Source of the DNA: Pseudomonas ceruminis
GTDB lineage: Bacteria > Pseudomonadota > Gammaproteobacteria > Pseudomonadales > Pseudomonadaceae
Length of the DNA: 64,000 nt
NCBI RefSeq assembly: GCF_021602025.1
Contig: NZ_BQHW01000003.1
Location: 248,001 to 312,000 of the forward strand
Direction of reading: 5' to 3'
Shown: positions 18,038-31,129 of the stretch, one piece after another
Layout of the letters: each line of letters opens with the position of its first letter
Position numbering within the stretch: the stretch's first letter is position 1
Notes under the pieces: generated by a model
What the model saw: only the letters and a program-made list of their open reading frames with translations
Database searches by the model: none
Told to the model about the DNA's origin: nothing
Position numbers and translations under genes: made by a program

Positions 18038-19673
18038 AGACGCGTTCCTTGAAGGGGTCGATGCCGATACGCTGGTAGGTATCGATGAAACGTTCTTCCT
18101 CGGTACGTTGTTCCACGTACACGGCGATCAGCTTCTCGATCACATCGGCCATGTCATCCTGGGCGAAGGACGGGCCGAGAATCTTGCCCAGGCTTGCGTC
18201 GCGCGCGGCATTGCCGCCCAGTGACACCTGGTAGAACTCTTCGCCCTTCTTGTCCACGCCGAGGATGCCGATATGGCCGACGTGGTGGTGGCCGCAGGCG
18301 TTCATGCAGCCGGAGATGTTCAGGTCGAGCTCGCCAATGTCGAACAGGTAGTCCAGGTCGTCGAAACGGCGCTGGATGGATTCGGCGATCGGGATCGACT
18401 TGGCGTTGGCCAGCGAGCAGTAGTCACCGCCCGGGCAGCAGATGATATCGGTCAGCAGGCCGATGTTCGGTGTGGCGAAGCCACTCTCGCGCAGCTCCAG
18501 CCACAGCGCGTGCAATTGGCGTTGCTCGACGTCCGCGAGGATGATGTTCTGCTCGTGCGAGGTCCGCAGGAAACCGAAACTGTAGCGCTCGGCCAGGTCG
18601 GCAACGGCGTCCAGTTGCTTGTCGGTCAGGTCGCCAGGGGCAACGCCGGTGGGCTTGAGCGACAGGGTCACGGCCACATAGCCTGGGCGTTTGTGGGCGC
18701 GGGTGTTGCGCGAGCGCCAACGGGCGAAGCCCGGGTTTTCAGCGTCCTGGGCACTGTAGTCGACATTGTCCAGGGGCAGGTAGGCCGGGTCGACGAAGTG
18801 GCGCGAAACGCGCTGCAGTTCTTCTTCGGTCAGGGTGGAGCTGCCGCCACGCAGGTGGACCATTTCGGCCTCGACCTTTTCGGCGAACACTTCCGGCGTC
18901 AGTGCCTTGACCAGGATCTTGATCCGCGCCTTGTACTTGTTGTCACGGCGACCGTAACGGTTGTACACGCGCAGGATGGCATCGAGGTAGCTGATCAGGT
19001 CCTGCCACGGCAGGAATTCATTGATGAACGAACCGACCACTGGGGTACGGCCCAGGCCACCGCCGACCAGTACACGGAAGCCCAGTTCACCGGCCGCGTT
19101 GCGCACAGGCTCCAGGCCGATGTCGTGCACTTCGATGGCGGCACGGTCTTCCTTGGAGCCGTTGATGGCGATTTTGAACTTGCGTGGCAGGTAGGCGAAT
19201 TCTGGGTGGAACGTGGTCCACTGGCGAACGATCTCGCACCAGGGGCGCGGGTCGATGATTTCGTCTGCGGCAACGCCCGCGAACTGGTCGGTAGTGGTGT
19301 TGCGCAGGCAGTTGCCGCTGGTCTGAATCGCGTGCATTTGCACGGTGGCCAGCTCGGCAAGGATGTCCGGGATGTCTTCCAGCGCCGGCCAGTTGTACTG
19401 CACGTTCTGACGGGTGGAAATGTGGGCGTAGCCCTTGTCGTAGTCGCGAGCGATCTTGGCCAGTGTGCGGACCTGGCGGGCGTTCAGCTGGCCATAGGGC
19501 ACGGCGACGCGCAGCATCGGCGCGAAACGTTGGATATACAGGCCGTTCTGCAGGCGCAGAGGGCGGAATTCTTCTTCGCTCAGCTCACCGGCCAGGTAGC
19601 GGCGGGTCTGATCACGGAACTGCTTGACGCGGTCCTCGATGATCCGCTGATCGTACTCGTCGTATACGTACAT
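18021..19673 (-). CDS. cysI: Assimilatory sulfite reductase hemoprotein subunit
   Basis: A 550-residue siroheme/4Fe-4S reductase that converts sulfite to sulfide for cysteine synthesis in the cytosol. The four cluster/siroheme cysteines are Cys413 and Cys419 (CPGGDYC) and Cys456 and Cys460 (CMNAC), the C-X5-C plus C-X3-C pattern. Two ferredoxin-like repeats precede them (YGQLNARQVRTLAKIARDY and SFGFLRTSHEQNI). The homologous nitrite reductases share these features; the DUF934 neighbour favours sulfite. The ATG at 19673 fits the family N-terminus MYVYDEYDQ. It is divergent from a periplasmic binding protein gene; a CysB site would be expected between them, but I could not define one. Confidence 0.93.
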   Translation of the reverse strand: MYVYDEYDQRIIEDRVKQFRDQTRRYLAGELSEEEFRPLRLQNGLYIQRFAPMLRVAVPYGQLNARQVRTLAKIARDYDKGYAHISTRQNVQYNWPALEDIPDILAELATVQMHAIQTSGNCLRNTTTDQFAGVAADEIIDPRPWCEIVRQWTTFHPEFAYLPRKFKIAINGSKEDRAAIEVHDIGLEPVRNAAGELGFRVLVGGGLGRTPVVGSFINEFLPWQDLISYLDAILRVYNRYGRRDNKYKARIKILVKALTPEVFAEKVEAEMVHLRGGSSTLTEEELQRVSRHFVDPAYLPLDNVDYSAQDAENPGFARWRSRNTRAHKRPGYVAVTLSLKPTGVAPGDLTDKQLDAVADLAERYSFGFLRTSHEQNIILADVEQRQLHALWLELRESGFATPNIGLLTDIICCPGGDYCSLANAKSIPIAESIQRRFDDLDYLFDIGELDLNISGCMNACGHHHVGHIGILGVDKKGEEFYQVSLGGNAARDASLGKILGPSFAQDDMADVIEKLIAVYVEQRTEEERFIDTYQRIGIDPFKERVYAANH

Positions 19674-19885
19674 AAAAGTCCTGTCTCAGGCATGCAGCTA
19701 TTCGCGCGCACGGCCGCGCACTCCGGTTCGGAGCCGGGGAACGATATCAGGTTGCGTTTATGCGCTAAAGTGATGTTTTTGCATATGAAAAGAACCAAAC
19801 GGACTAAGTGAGACTGACTGGCATTTGTTCGTCATTCGGTGCCATGTGTTTATACTCGCGTGTTTGTTGCAAGGGGTGTAACCGC

Positions 19886-20962
19886 ATGCTCAAGGCGCTT
19901 TGCCAAAGCTTGTGCCTGAGCCTGCCGCTGGCAGCTGGCGCACATGCCGCTTCAGTGGTTTTCCTAAACCCTGGGTTGCCCAATGAGGCATTCTGGGCGA
20001 GTTATTCGCGCTTCATGCAGGCGGCCGCCGACGACTTGGGTATGACCCTGCAGGTGGCGTACAGCGAACGCAACGCCGGGTTGGCACTGACCCAGGCACG
20101 GGCAGTGCTCGACGGCCCGCAACGTCCAGATTATTTGGTGCTGGTCAACGAGCAGTATGTAGCCCCGGAGATCATCCGTTTGTCCCAGGGCACGGGGGTC
20201 AAGTTGTTTTTGGTCAACAACGGTTTGACCGCCAGCCAGGCGCAGAGCGTCCAGGCGCATCCTGAAAAGTATGCCCCGGTGCTGGGTGCGCTGACCACCA
20301 ACGATGAGCAGGCCGGTTACCAGATGCTGCACCAGATGGTTGCGTTGCTGCCGCGCAGCGATGGCCCGGTGGACTTGGTGGCGTTCGCCGGGGTCAAGAC
20401 CACGCCGGCTTCGCAGCTGCGCGAGGCGGGCATGCGCCGGGCCCTGGCCGACTTTCCTCAGGTGCGTTTGCGCCAGGTGGTTTACGGTGGCTGGAGCCGT
20501 CAGCGTGCTTTCGAACAGGCGCAGGTACTGCTTGAGCGTTATCCGCATACTCAGTTGGTGTGGTCGGCCAACGACGAAATGGCCTTCGGTGCCATGCAGG
20601 CGTTCGAGGCCGCCGGGCGCAAGCCGGGGCGTGATGTGGTGTTCAGCGCGATCAACAGCTCCCCCGAAGCCTTGCGTGCGCGTATCGACGGACGCCTGGG
20701 TGTATTGATGGGCGGCCACTTCAGCTTGGGGGGCTGGGCGATGGTCATGCTGCATGACGACGCTCTGGGGCTCGAGATCAACCGTGATGGCCAGCGCGAG
20801 CACACCGTGCCAGCCCTGCAGTTGATCGACCAGGCCAAGGCCCGGCGCTGGCTGAAGCTGCTCGAACAAGACGGGCATGGCGTTCACTTCCAGCCCTACA
20901 GCGCCGAAGGGCGCCCAGCCGATTATCAATACCCGTTCCTGACGTCCCCCATGGCGTACTGA
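19886..20962 (+). CDS. Orphan periplasmic sugar-binding-type (Peripla_BP) protein
   Basis: A 358-residue secreted protein with a signal peptide (LCLSLPLAAGAHAA) followed by a type I periplasmic-binding fold: SVVFLNPGLPNEAFWASYSRFMQ near the start, a hinge-like VWSANDEMAFGAMQAFEAAGRKPG, then VVFSAINSS. These bind sugars or autoinducers for ABC importers or for membrane sensors. No permease or ATPase is adjacent, so it may serve a chemoreceptor or sensor kinase elsewhere. The frame is open upstream, but the ATG at 19886 gives a proper signal peptide and has AAGGGG about 9 bases ahead. Confidence 0.85.
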   Translation: MLKALCQSLCLSLPLAAGAHAASVVFLNPGLPNEAFWASYSRFMQAAADDLGMTLQVAYSERNAGLALTQARAVLDGPQRPDYLVLVNEQYVAPEIIRLSQGTGVKLFLVNNGLTASQAQSVQAHPEKYAPVLGALTTNDEQAGYQMLHQMVALLPRSDGPVDLVAFAGVKTTPASQLREAGMRRALADFPQVRLRQVVYGGWSRQRAFEQAQVLLERYPHTQLVWSANDEMAFGAMQAFEAAGRKPGRDVVFSAINSSPEALRARIDGRLGVLMGGHFSLGGWAMVMLHDDALGLEINRDGQREHTVPALQLIDQAKARRWLKLLEQDGHGVHFQPYSAEGRPADYQYPFLTSPMAY

Positions 20963-21102
20963 AGACCAACCAGCGTGCGCTCATCTTGGGTATCAGGCGT
21001 CATTCGTCGATTGTGCGGGGCGCCCGCTTGAGAGCTGGGCGGTGCTCGTCTTAACTGCTGGGTGTGAAGTGCATTCCCATAACCACTACAAGAGGCAATG
21101 CA

Positions 21103-21216
21103 ATGGGAAACTCAACCAAGGTCCGCAAGGCTGACAGCAGTGTTGATGCCTGGGCGATACTGTGCCTGATCGTCCTGGTGGTGGTCACTGCCGTGTATTG
21201 GGTCAGCCACCAGTAA
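21103..21216 (+). CDS. Small single-span membrane protein (37 residues)
   Basis: A 37-codon ORF with AGAGG 7-8 bases ahead of its ATG. A polar N-terminus (MGNSTKVRKADSSVD) leads into one hydrophobic helix (AWAILCLIVLVVVTAVYW) and a short SHQ tail. The positive charges at the N-terminus predict that this end is cytoplasmic. A hairpin followed by GTTTT lies 31 bases after the stop, consistent with a real transcription unit. Similar tiny proteins occur in Pseudomonas; the function is unknown. Confidence 0.75.
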   Translation: MGNSTKVRKADSSVDAWAILCLIVLVVVTAVYWVSHQ

Positions 21217-21246
21217 CCTTCGTGACAAGACCGTGATGCAACCAGG

Positions 21247-21275
21247 CCGCCCGCGCAATGGACTTGCGTGGGCGG
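21247..21275 (+). terminator. Hairpin terminator for the 37-residue gene
   Basis: CCGCCCGCGCA pairs with TGCGTGGGCGG (one G-U) around a short loop and is followed by TTCGCGTTTT, a rho-independent-like end. It lies between the small gene and the convergent DUF2970 gene. Confidence 0.65.
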
Positions 21276-21283
21276 TTCGCGTT

Positions 21284-21502
21284 TTAGCGGGCGGTCAGGT
21301 GCATGGCCAGTTGTACAAGGCCTATCAGCACCAGAATGAAAACCAGGGTGAACAACGTGCCCAGCACGATGAAGTGGCTGGCTTTGCCGTGGGTGAAATC
21401 GCGCGCGCGGTTCTTGCCGCTTTGCACACCGAAGGCGGCGGCGAGGATGCTGTGCAGCATTTGCCACAACGTAGGGGGCTTGCCTTGGCTTGAGTCGTCC
21501 AT
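21284..21502 (-). CDS. DUF2970 small membrane protein
   Basis: A 72-residue protein of the DUF2970 family. The hallmark is LWQMLHSILAAAFGVQSGKNRARDF, followed by one transmembrane helix (HFIVLGTLFTLVFILVLIGLVQLAMHL). It should sit in the inner membrane; the function is unknown. AGGAG lies ahead of the start. It is convergent with the 37-residue gene and upstream of metH on the same strand, with REP and terminator elements between. Confidence 0.85.
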   Translation of the reverse strand: MDDSSQGKPPTLWQMLHSILAAAFGVQSGKNRARDFTHGKASHFIVLGTLFTLVFILVLIGLVQLAMHLTAR

Positions 21503-21618
21503 GGTGGCTCCTGAGCTGTATCAGAGGCAATCAGGGACATTGTAGGTGAAAGCGCCGGCACCATTGCCCGCTTGTGCCTTCAGAGGGACTGGAACCTGGA
21601 GTTAACGCGGTGGTTGGC

Positions 21619-21660
21619 ACCGGCTTGGCCGGTATTCGCGGGCACGCCCGCTCCCACAAG
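21619..21660. repeat. REP element (P. putida type)
   Basis: A short hairpin, ACCGGC-TTG-GCCGGT, is followed by the familiar P. putida REP body ATTCGCGGGCACGCCCGCTCC. It is intergenic, between the DUF2970 start and the metH terminator. Confidence 0.65.
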
Positions 21661-21668
21661 GGTGGACT

Positions 21669-21706
21669 GCCCCCAAGAAGTTGGACACTGATCCAACCTT
21701 GGGGGC
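21669..21706 (-). terminator. metH transcription terminator hairpin
   Basis: GCCCCCAAG pairs with CTTGGGGGC, and an inner stem GTTGGA/TCCAAC continues the helix after a small AA bulge. It lies 31 bases after the metH stop, directly followed by the REP element. Confidence 0.7.
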
Positions 21707-21737
21707 TGTGGGCGCCGAGGATGAGGCCGGGGCGGGC

Positions 21738-25445
<3,708 letters not shown>

Positions 25446-25610
25446 AGGAACTACCTGGTCGGGCGAAATCAGAAGGTGCGGAATCATATCAAAGCTGCGC
25501 GGTTTTTAGGCGCATCAGCCAATTGCATGAATTTCGTTCATGTTGAGCCCAAAGCACCCAAGAACGACCAGGCAATCGTGATAGCTTTCAGAACCCAGGA
25601 CTTTCGGCAC

Positions 25611-27911
25611 ATGGTGCAGCGTATTCTTGTCGTCGCCTTCGCCCTGCTCATCAGCGGCGCGGCGTTCGGGCAAGCCCCCCAATCAAGCCCGGCAATCTCC
25701 TACACTCGGGATATTCAACCGATCCTCACAGAGAAATGCGTGGCCTGCCATGCCTGCAACGATGCTGCCTGCCAATTGAAGCTGGAAAGCCCGGAAGGCG
25801 CGGTGCGCGGCGCGACCAAGGTACCGGTGTACCAGGGTGAACGGAGCCAGGCAGTGCCCACCACACGGCTGTTCTACGACGCTCACAGCGAAGGTGAGTG
25901 GCGCAAGAAGGGTTTCTACTCAGTGCTCGACAACCAGGGCAGCCAGGCCGCGCTGATGGCGCGGATGCTGGAGCTGGGGCACAAGACGCCGCTGACCCCC
26001 AACGCAAAGCTGCCGGACGAAATTGTCCTGGGCCTGAATCGCAACAATATGTGCCCGTTGCCCCATGAGTTCGACGCCTATGCCGGCGCGCACCCTAAGG
26101 AGGGCATGCCGTTGGCGGTCACTGGGCTAACCGACCCGGAATACCAGACGCTGCAGCGCTGGCTGGCCGCGGGTGCGCCGGTCGAGTATCAAGCGATCAC
26201 GCCGAGCCCGGTAGAGGCCAGGCAGATCGCTGATTGGGAAGAGTTGCTCAACCGCCCGGGCTCCACCGAAGCGTTGGTGGGCCGGTGGCTGTACGAGCAC
26301 CTGTTCCTGGCGCACATTTACTTTGTCGGCGGCGAGCAGGGCCACTTCTTCCAGTGGGTGCGCTCGCGCACGCCCAGTGGCCAGCCGGTGGACCTGATCG
26401 CCACCCGTCGCCCCAACGACCCGCCAGGCACCGACTTCTACTACCGCTTGATCCCGGTGCAGGGCGTGATCGTTCACAAGACCCACATCACCTACCCAAT
26501 GGGGCCCCAAAAACTCAAGCGCGTGAAGCAGCTGTTCTACGCTGGCGACTGGCATGCCACCGCATTGCCAGGTTATGGCCCGCGTCATCGGGCCAACCCG
26601 TTCGAAACCTTCGAGGCGATCCCGGCGGTGGCGCGCTACCAGTTCATGCTCGACAACGCCGAATACTTCGTCCGCACCTTCATCCGCGGCCCGGTGTGCC
26701 GTGGCCAGATCGCCACCGACGTGATCCGTGACAACTTCTGGGCGCTGTTCCAGGAGCCGGCCCACGACCGTTACATCACCGATGCCGAATACCGTGGCCA
26801 GGCCACCCCGCTGCTGGCCATGCCGGGGCAGATCGACGATGTGGGCAGTGTGCTCACCCTCTGGCATGCCTACCGCGACAAACGTAACGAATACGAGAAG
26901 CTGCGCCGTGAAGCCTATGCGCAAATGCCCGCGCCGGGCTGGTCGAGCTTGTGGGCCGGCAATGACAATGCGTTGCTGAGCATTTTCCGCCACTTCGACA
27001 GTGCGTCTGTAACCAAAGGCCTGATCGGCGACGTGCCGCTGACAATGTGGCTGTTCGACTATCCGCTGTTCGAGCGCACCTACTACCAGCTGGCGGTCAA
27101 TTTCGATGTGTTCGGCAACGTCTCGCACCAGTTGCAGACTCGCCTGTACTTCGACCTGATTCGCAATGGTGCCGAGGTCAACTTCCTGCGCCTGATGCCG
27201 GCCGACCAGCGTGGCGCGATCCTCAGCGACTGGTACCAGAACAGCGGCAAGGTGAAGATGTGGCTGGACTATGAAGACATCGACACCGATACCCCAAGCG
27301 GTATCAAGCTCGACCCGCGCAACCCCAAGCGCGATTTCGGCCTCAAGCTGGTACAGCGCACCGGCAGCCTGAATGCCGCACCCGACCCGATCAACCGCTG
27401 CCAGGGCGCATACTGCTCACGGCCCCAGATGAGTGAAGAGTTCCGTAACGTCGAGCAATCGCTCAGCCGTCTGGTGTCCCGTCCGGCTGCCGGGCTGAAA
27501 GTGATCAACCAATTGCCAGAGGCAACCCTGCTGCGTATCGAAGGGCAGGGTGGCCAACGCCAGGTCTACAGCCTGTTGCGCAACCGTGCCCACAGCAACG
27601 TCGCCTTCCTGCTCGGCGAAGCCTACCGCTACCAGCCGGGCCTGGACACCTTGACTTTGTACCCCGGGGTGCTCAGCAGTTACCCGAACTTCATCTTCAA
27701 CATCCCTGCCAGCGACGTGCCGGAGTTTGTCGAGGACATGGAGTATGCACGCGACGATGCGGCCAGGTTCGAGCGTATCGTCATGCGGTGGGGCGTGCGC
27801 CGCAGCCACCCGCAGTTCTGGCACTACTTCCATGACCTGAACACCTACATCAAGGAGACCGAACCGGTGGAGGCCGGCGTGCTGGACATGAACCGCTACG
27901 AGAACCTCTGA
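25611..27911 (+). CDS. cti: Periplasmic fatty acid cis-trans isomerase
   Basis: A 766-residue periplasmic heme protein that converts cis to trans unsaturated fatty acids in membrane phospholipids, a rapid response of P. putida-type bacteria to solvents and heat. The signal peptide is MVQRILVVAFALLISGAAFG. The cytochrome c-type heme site is Cys43-X2-Cys46-His47 (CVACH). Length equals that recalled for P. putida Cti. The frame is open upstream; an alternative ATG at 25528 would add a non-signal extension, so 25611 was preferred, although its SD is weak. It is transcribed divergently from metH, and a dyad at about 27931-27954 may end the transcript. Confidence 0.95.
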   Translation: MVQRILVVAFALLISGAAFGQAPQSSPAISYTRDIQPILTEKCVACHACNDAACQLKLESPEGAVRGATKVPVYQGERSQAVPTTRLFYDAHSEGEWRKKGFYSVLDNQGSQAALMARMLELGHKTPLTPNAKLPDEIVLGLNRNNMCPLPHEFDAYAGAHPKEGMPLAVTGLTDPEYQTLQRWLAAGAPVEYQAITPSPVEARQIADWEELLNRPGSTEALVGRWLYEHLFLAHIYFVGGEQGHFFQWVRSRTPSGQPVDLIATRRPNDPPGTDFYYRLIPVQGVIVHKTHITYPMGPQKLKRVKQLFYAGDWHATALPGYGPRHRANPFETFEAIPAVARYQFMLDNAEYFVRTFIRGPVCRGQIATDVIRDNFWALFQEPAHDRYITDAEYRGQATPLLAMPGQIDDVGSVLTLWHAYRDKRNEYEKLRREAYAQMPAPGWSSLWAGNDNALLSIFRHFDSASVTKGLIGDVPLTMWLFDYPLFERTYYQLAVNFDVFGNVSHQLQTRLYFDLIRNGAEVNFLRLMPADQRGAILSDWYQNSGKVKMWLDYEDIDTDTPSGIKLDPRNPKRDFGLKLVQRTGSLNAAPDPINRCQGAYCSRPQMSEEFRNVEQSLSRLVSRPAAGLKVINQLPEATLLRIEGQGGQRQVYSLLRNRAHSNVAFLLGEAYRYQPGLDTLTLYPGVLSSYPNFIFNIPASDVPEFVEDMEYARDDAARFERIVMRWGVRRSHPQFWHYFHDLNTYIKETEPVEAGVLDMNRYENL

Positions 27912-27965
27912 TCGGTTGGCCTGACCTTTCCGATACGACTGCGGTCAGAAAGGTTGGGTGGTCCG

Positions 27966-28016
27966 GGGCTGCTTGCAGCCCATCGCCGCTTTCGGCGATC
28001 GAACGCACCGCGTTCG
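27966..28016. repeat. Three abutting perfect 7-bp hairpins
   Basis: Three stem-loops lie back to back with no spacer: GGGCTGC-TT-GCAGCCC (27966-27981), ATCGCCG-CTTT-CGGCGAT (27982-27999) and CGAACGC-ACC-GCGTTCG (28000-28016). The first two resemble the halves of a Pseudomonas REP. The cluster sits in the leader of the acyltransferase gene, 37 bases before its ATG. Confidence 0.7.
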
Positions 28017-28053
28017 CCAAGGCCTCAATGCACCGGCAATCGCAGGGTATTAC

Positions 28054-29088
28054 ATGCTGTATTCGCTTCAGGCACTGCGGGCGTTCGCCGCCTGGGTGGT
28101 GGTCTGCCACCATTTCATGCAGATCTTCTTCGACTTCCATGCCACCGGCCCCATTGGCCAGTTGCTCGCCGACCGGGGCGCGGTGGGCGTGGACATCTTT
28201 TTCGTCATCAGTGGGTTGGTGATCTACCTGTCGACCCGCGACAAGCCCATCGAACCGCGGCAGTTCCTGCTCAATCGGGCGCTGCGTATCATCCCCGCCT
28301 ACTGGTTCTACACGGCACTCATGGCGGTGGTGCTGCTGGCGTTCAGTCAGTGGATGCCGCACCAGGAGTTCGCCTGGCGCCACCTGTTGCTGTCGATGCT
28401 TTTCATCCCGGCGCAAAACCCTGGGGGTTATGGCTTGTACCCCACCCTGAACGTGGGTTGGACGCTTAACTTCGAGATGTTTTTCTACCTGCTGTTCGGC
28501 CTGGCCTTTCTGGTTCGCCAGCGCCACCACCTGCTGCTGGTGACGGCGGCGTTGCTGCTGGTCAGCGAGGTGCTTGGCCGCCTGGGGGTGCTCAGCCACT
28601 TCTACAACAACGGCATCATCTACGAGTTTCTGTTGGGTATCGGCCTTGGTGTGCTGTATCGGCGTGGCCTGGTGCGCGAGGGGTTGTGGCTGCCACTGGT
28701 GGTGCTGGTCGCTGCGGGGTATGCGATCTACCACCTCGATGCGTCACAACGCCTGCTGCACTGGGGCGTGCCGAGCGCGCTGGTGGTGCTGGCATTCATC
28801 GCCCTGGAACCGTACTTCCAGGGCAACCGTGTGCTCAAGGCACTGGGTGACTGCTCCTACTCGGTGTACCTGATTCACGTGCTGGTGCTGTATGCGGGCT
28901 GGTTCGCCAGCGAGCGCCTGCACCTGAATCCCTACCTGGTATTCGCCCTGTGCGTGCCGTCCATTGGACTAATGTCGTGGTTCAGCTACCAATGGCTGGA
29001 GCGTGGCCTGTACCGGCGGATGCAGGCATGGCTGGCGCAACCACGGCAGCAAAGCCCGGCATTTGCGCTTTCCCGAGTTAAATACTAG
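28054..29088 (+). CDS. Acyltransferase-3 family membrane protein
   Basis: A 344-residue integral membrane O-acyltransferase with about ten hydrophobic helices. The family signatures are the N-terminal LQALRAFAAWVVVCHHF with its catalytic-type His, GAVGVDIFFVISGLVI, and SYSVYLIHV near the end. Such enzymes acetylate or succinylate surface polysaccharides or lipids. The ATG at 28054 was chosen over an in-frame ATG at 27958, because the earlier start would translate a repeat-derived stem-loop cluster. No polysaccharide genes are adjacent, so the acceptor is unknown. Confidence 0.9.
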   Translation: MLYSLQALRAFAAWVVVCHHFMQIFFDFHATGPIGQLLADRGAVGVDIFFVISGLVIYLSTRDKPIEPRQFLLNRALRIIPAYWFYTALMAVVLLAFSQWMPHQEFAWRHLLLSMLFIPAQNPGGYGLYPTLNVGWTLNFEMFFYLLFGLAFLVRQRHHLLLVTAALLLVSEVLGRLGVLSHFYNNGIIYEFLLGIGLGVLYRRGLVREGLWLPLVVLVAAGYAIYHLDASQRLLHWGVPSALVVLAFIALEPYFQGNRVLKALGDCSYSVYLIHVLVLYAGWFASERLHLNPYLVFALCVPSIGLMSWFSYQWLERGLYRRMQAWLAQPRQQSPAFALSRVKY

Positions 29089-29137
29089 GACTTTGTTCAC
29101 AGGCCAGGTTGGCGTACACTTGGCCGCAAGTCTGTGA

Positions 29138-29731
<594 letters not shown>

Positions 29732-29791
29732 TCCGGTGTCGTGGCGCACATCTAGCAACAATCTGTTACGGATTCAACCCCTGCGACAACA

Positions 29792-29823
29792 GGCCGCAGC
29801 CCGTGTTTAAAGGGCTGCAGGCC
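29792..29823. terminator. Hairpin downstream of nfuA
   Basis: GCAGCCC pairs perfectly with GGGCTGC over a 9-base AT-rich loop, and GGCC/GGCC extends the stem past a single A bulge. It lies 60 bases after nfuA and may end its transcript. Confidence 0.55.
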
Positions 29824-29931
29824 ATCACCGCCTTCGTCGGGTAGAAGCCCTCGAGGTGTCATGCCAGAATGCCCCGGTTTTTCGGCCGGCCCGTCCCGAG
29901 GGCCGGCACCTTCCCTGTAAAGGATGGTTCC

Positions 29932-30540
29932 ATGAATGATCTGTTGACCCGGCGCGCAGTTGTCGCTGGGATGGGCGTTCTCGGGCTCGGCCTGTTGGCG
30001 GGTTGCAACCCGGCACGGGGGCTTGAGTTCAAGTACGGCAAGAACATGAGCAACGAGATCCTCGGGCGCAAGTTCCGCCTGAAGGATACCAAGGGCAACG
30101 ACGTCACCCTGTCCAGCTTCTACGGCAGCATGCCGATGATCTTCTTCGGTTTCACCCAATGCCCGGCGGTCTGCCCGATCACCTTGGCGCGGGCGGTGCA
30201 AATCAAGAACCTGCTCAAAGGCCGCGATCGCCAACTGTTCCAGGTGGTGTTCATCACCCTGGACCCGGAGCGCGACACCCCCGAAGTGCTCGACGCCTAT
30301 GTCAAGGCCTTCGACCCGTCGTTCACTGCGCTGACTGGCACCCCGGAGGAAATCGCCGAGGTCGCCAAGGAGTTCAAGGTGTTCTACGAGAAGGTTCCGG
30401 CCGGTGACACCTATACCATCTCTCATTCTTCCACCAGCTACGTCTACGACACACGTGGCACCCTGCGCCTGAGCCTGGGCCATTCCCTGAACGCCAAGGA
30501 ATGCGCCGAAGACCTGGTCACCCTGATGGAGATCTGCTGA
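29932..30540 (+). CDS. SCO1/SenC copper-chaperone lipoprotein
   Basis: A 202-residue thioredoxin-fold protein anchored by a lipobox (LLAGC, Cys25). The copper/redox ligands are Cys77 and Cys81 in CPAVC and His165 in SHSSTSY, the full SCO1 set. These proteins deliver copper to the CuA centre of cytochrome oxidase or keep its cysteines reduced. The ATG at 29932 has AAGGATGG upstream and gives a clear lipoprotein signal; an earlier in-frame ATG at 29869 does not. Its stop abuts the start of the PCuAC chaperone, so both are made together. Confidence 0.93.
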   Translation: MNDLLTRRAVVAGMGVLGLGLLAGCNPARGLEFKYGKNMSNEILGRKFRLKDTKGNDVTLSSFYGSMPMIFFGFTQCPAVCPITLARAVQIKNLLKGRDRQLFQVVFITLDPERDTPEVLDAYVKAFDPSFTALTGTPEEIAEVAKEFKVFYEKVPAGDTYTISHSSTSYVYDTRGTLRLSLGHSLNAKECAEDLVTLMEIC

Positions 30541-31023
30541 ATGTCGATGCAACCGATCAAACGCGGCCTGGCTGCCCTGGCACTGATGGGCCTGGCCCTG
30601 CCGGCCCTGGCCCAGACCACAGTGAGTGATGCCTGGGTTCGTGCCAGCGTGCCGCACCAGCAGTCCACCGGTGCCTTCATGACCTTGACCGCCAGCAGCG
30701 ACAGCAAGCTGGTGAGCGTGGCTTCGCCCGTGGCCAAGACCGTGCAGGTGCACGAGATGACCATGAACGGCGACGTGATGGGCATGCGTGAGGTGAAGGC
30801 TGTCGAGTTGCCAGCCGGCAAGGCCGTGACCCTGGACCCCAATGGCCTGCATGTAATGTTGATGGGCCTGAACAATCAGGTGAAGGAAGGCGAGAAAGTG
30901 CCACTGACCCTGACCATCGAGGATGCCAAGGGGGCCAAGGAAACCCTCGACGTGCAGGCCGAAGTGCGTCCGCTCAACGCCGAGGCTGGCGGTGGGCATG
31001 ACCACATGCACATGAAGCACTGA
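30541..31023 (+). CDS. Periplasmic copper chaperone PCu(A)C
   Basis: A 160-residue periplasmic Cu(I) chaperone. The signal peptide ends ALPALAQ, and the copper motif is complete: His71-X10-Met82-X21-His104-X-Met106. A C-terminal HDHMHMKH tail could add metal binding. It works with SCO1 proteins to load cytochrome oxidase. The ATG directly follows the TGA of the SCO1 gene with no spacer, indicating coupled translation. Confidence 0.93.
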   Translation: MSMQPIKRGLAALALMGLALPALAQTTVSDAWVRASVPHQQSTGAFMTLTASSDSKLVSVASPVAKTVQVHEMTMNGDVMGMREVKAVELPAGKAVTLDPNGLHVMLMGLNNQVKEGEKVPLTLTIEDAKGAKETLDVQAEVRPLNAEAGGGHDHMHMKH

Positions 31024-31046
31024 TAAGTTTGAACGGGGCGGCCTGT

Positions 31047-31110
31047 GGGAGCGGGCTTGCCCCGCGAACCGCTTAATCGCGTTGCCGCCTTCGCCTGCAA
31101 GCCCGCTCCC
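31047..31110. repeat. REP doublet in inverted orientation
   Basis: GGGAGCGGGCTTGC at 31047-31060 is matched perfectly by GCAAGCCCGCTCCC at 31097-31110, a 14-bp inverted repeat with a 36-base loop. Both arms carry the P. putida REP core. It lies between the PCuAC stop and the convergent 75-residue gene and can act as a terminator. Confidence 0.75.
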
Positions 31111-31129
31111 GCGCCGGTCGCTGCTTCAG

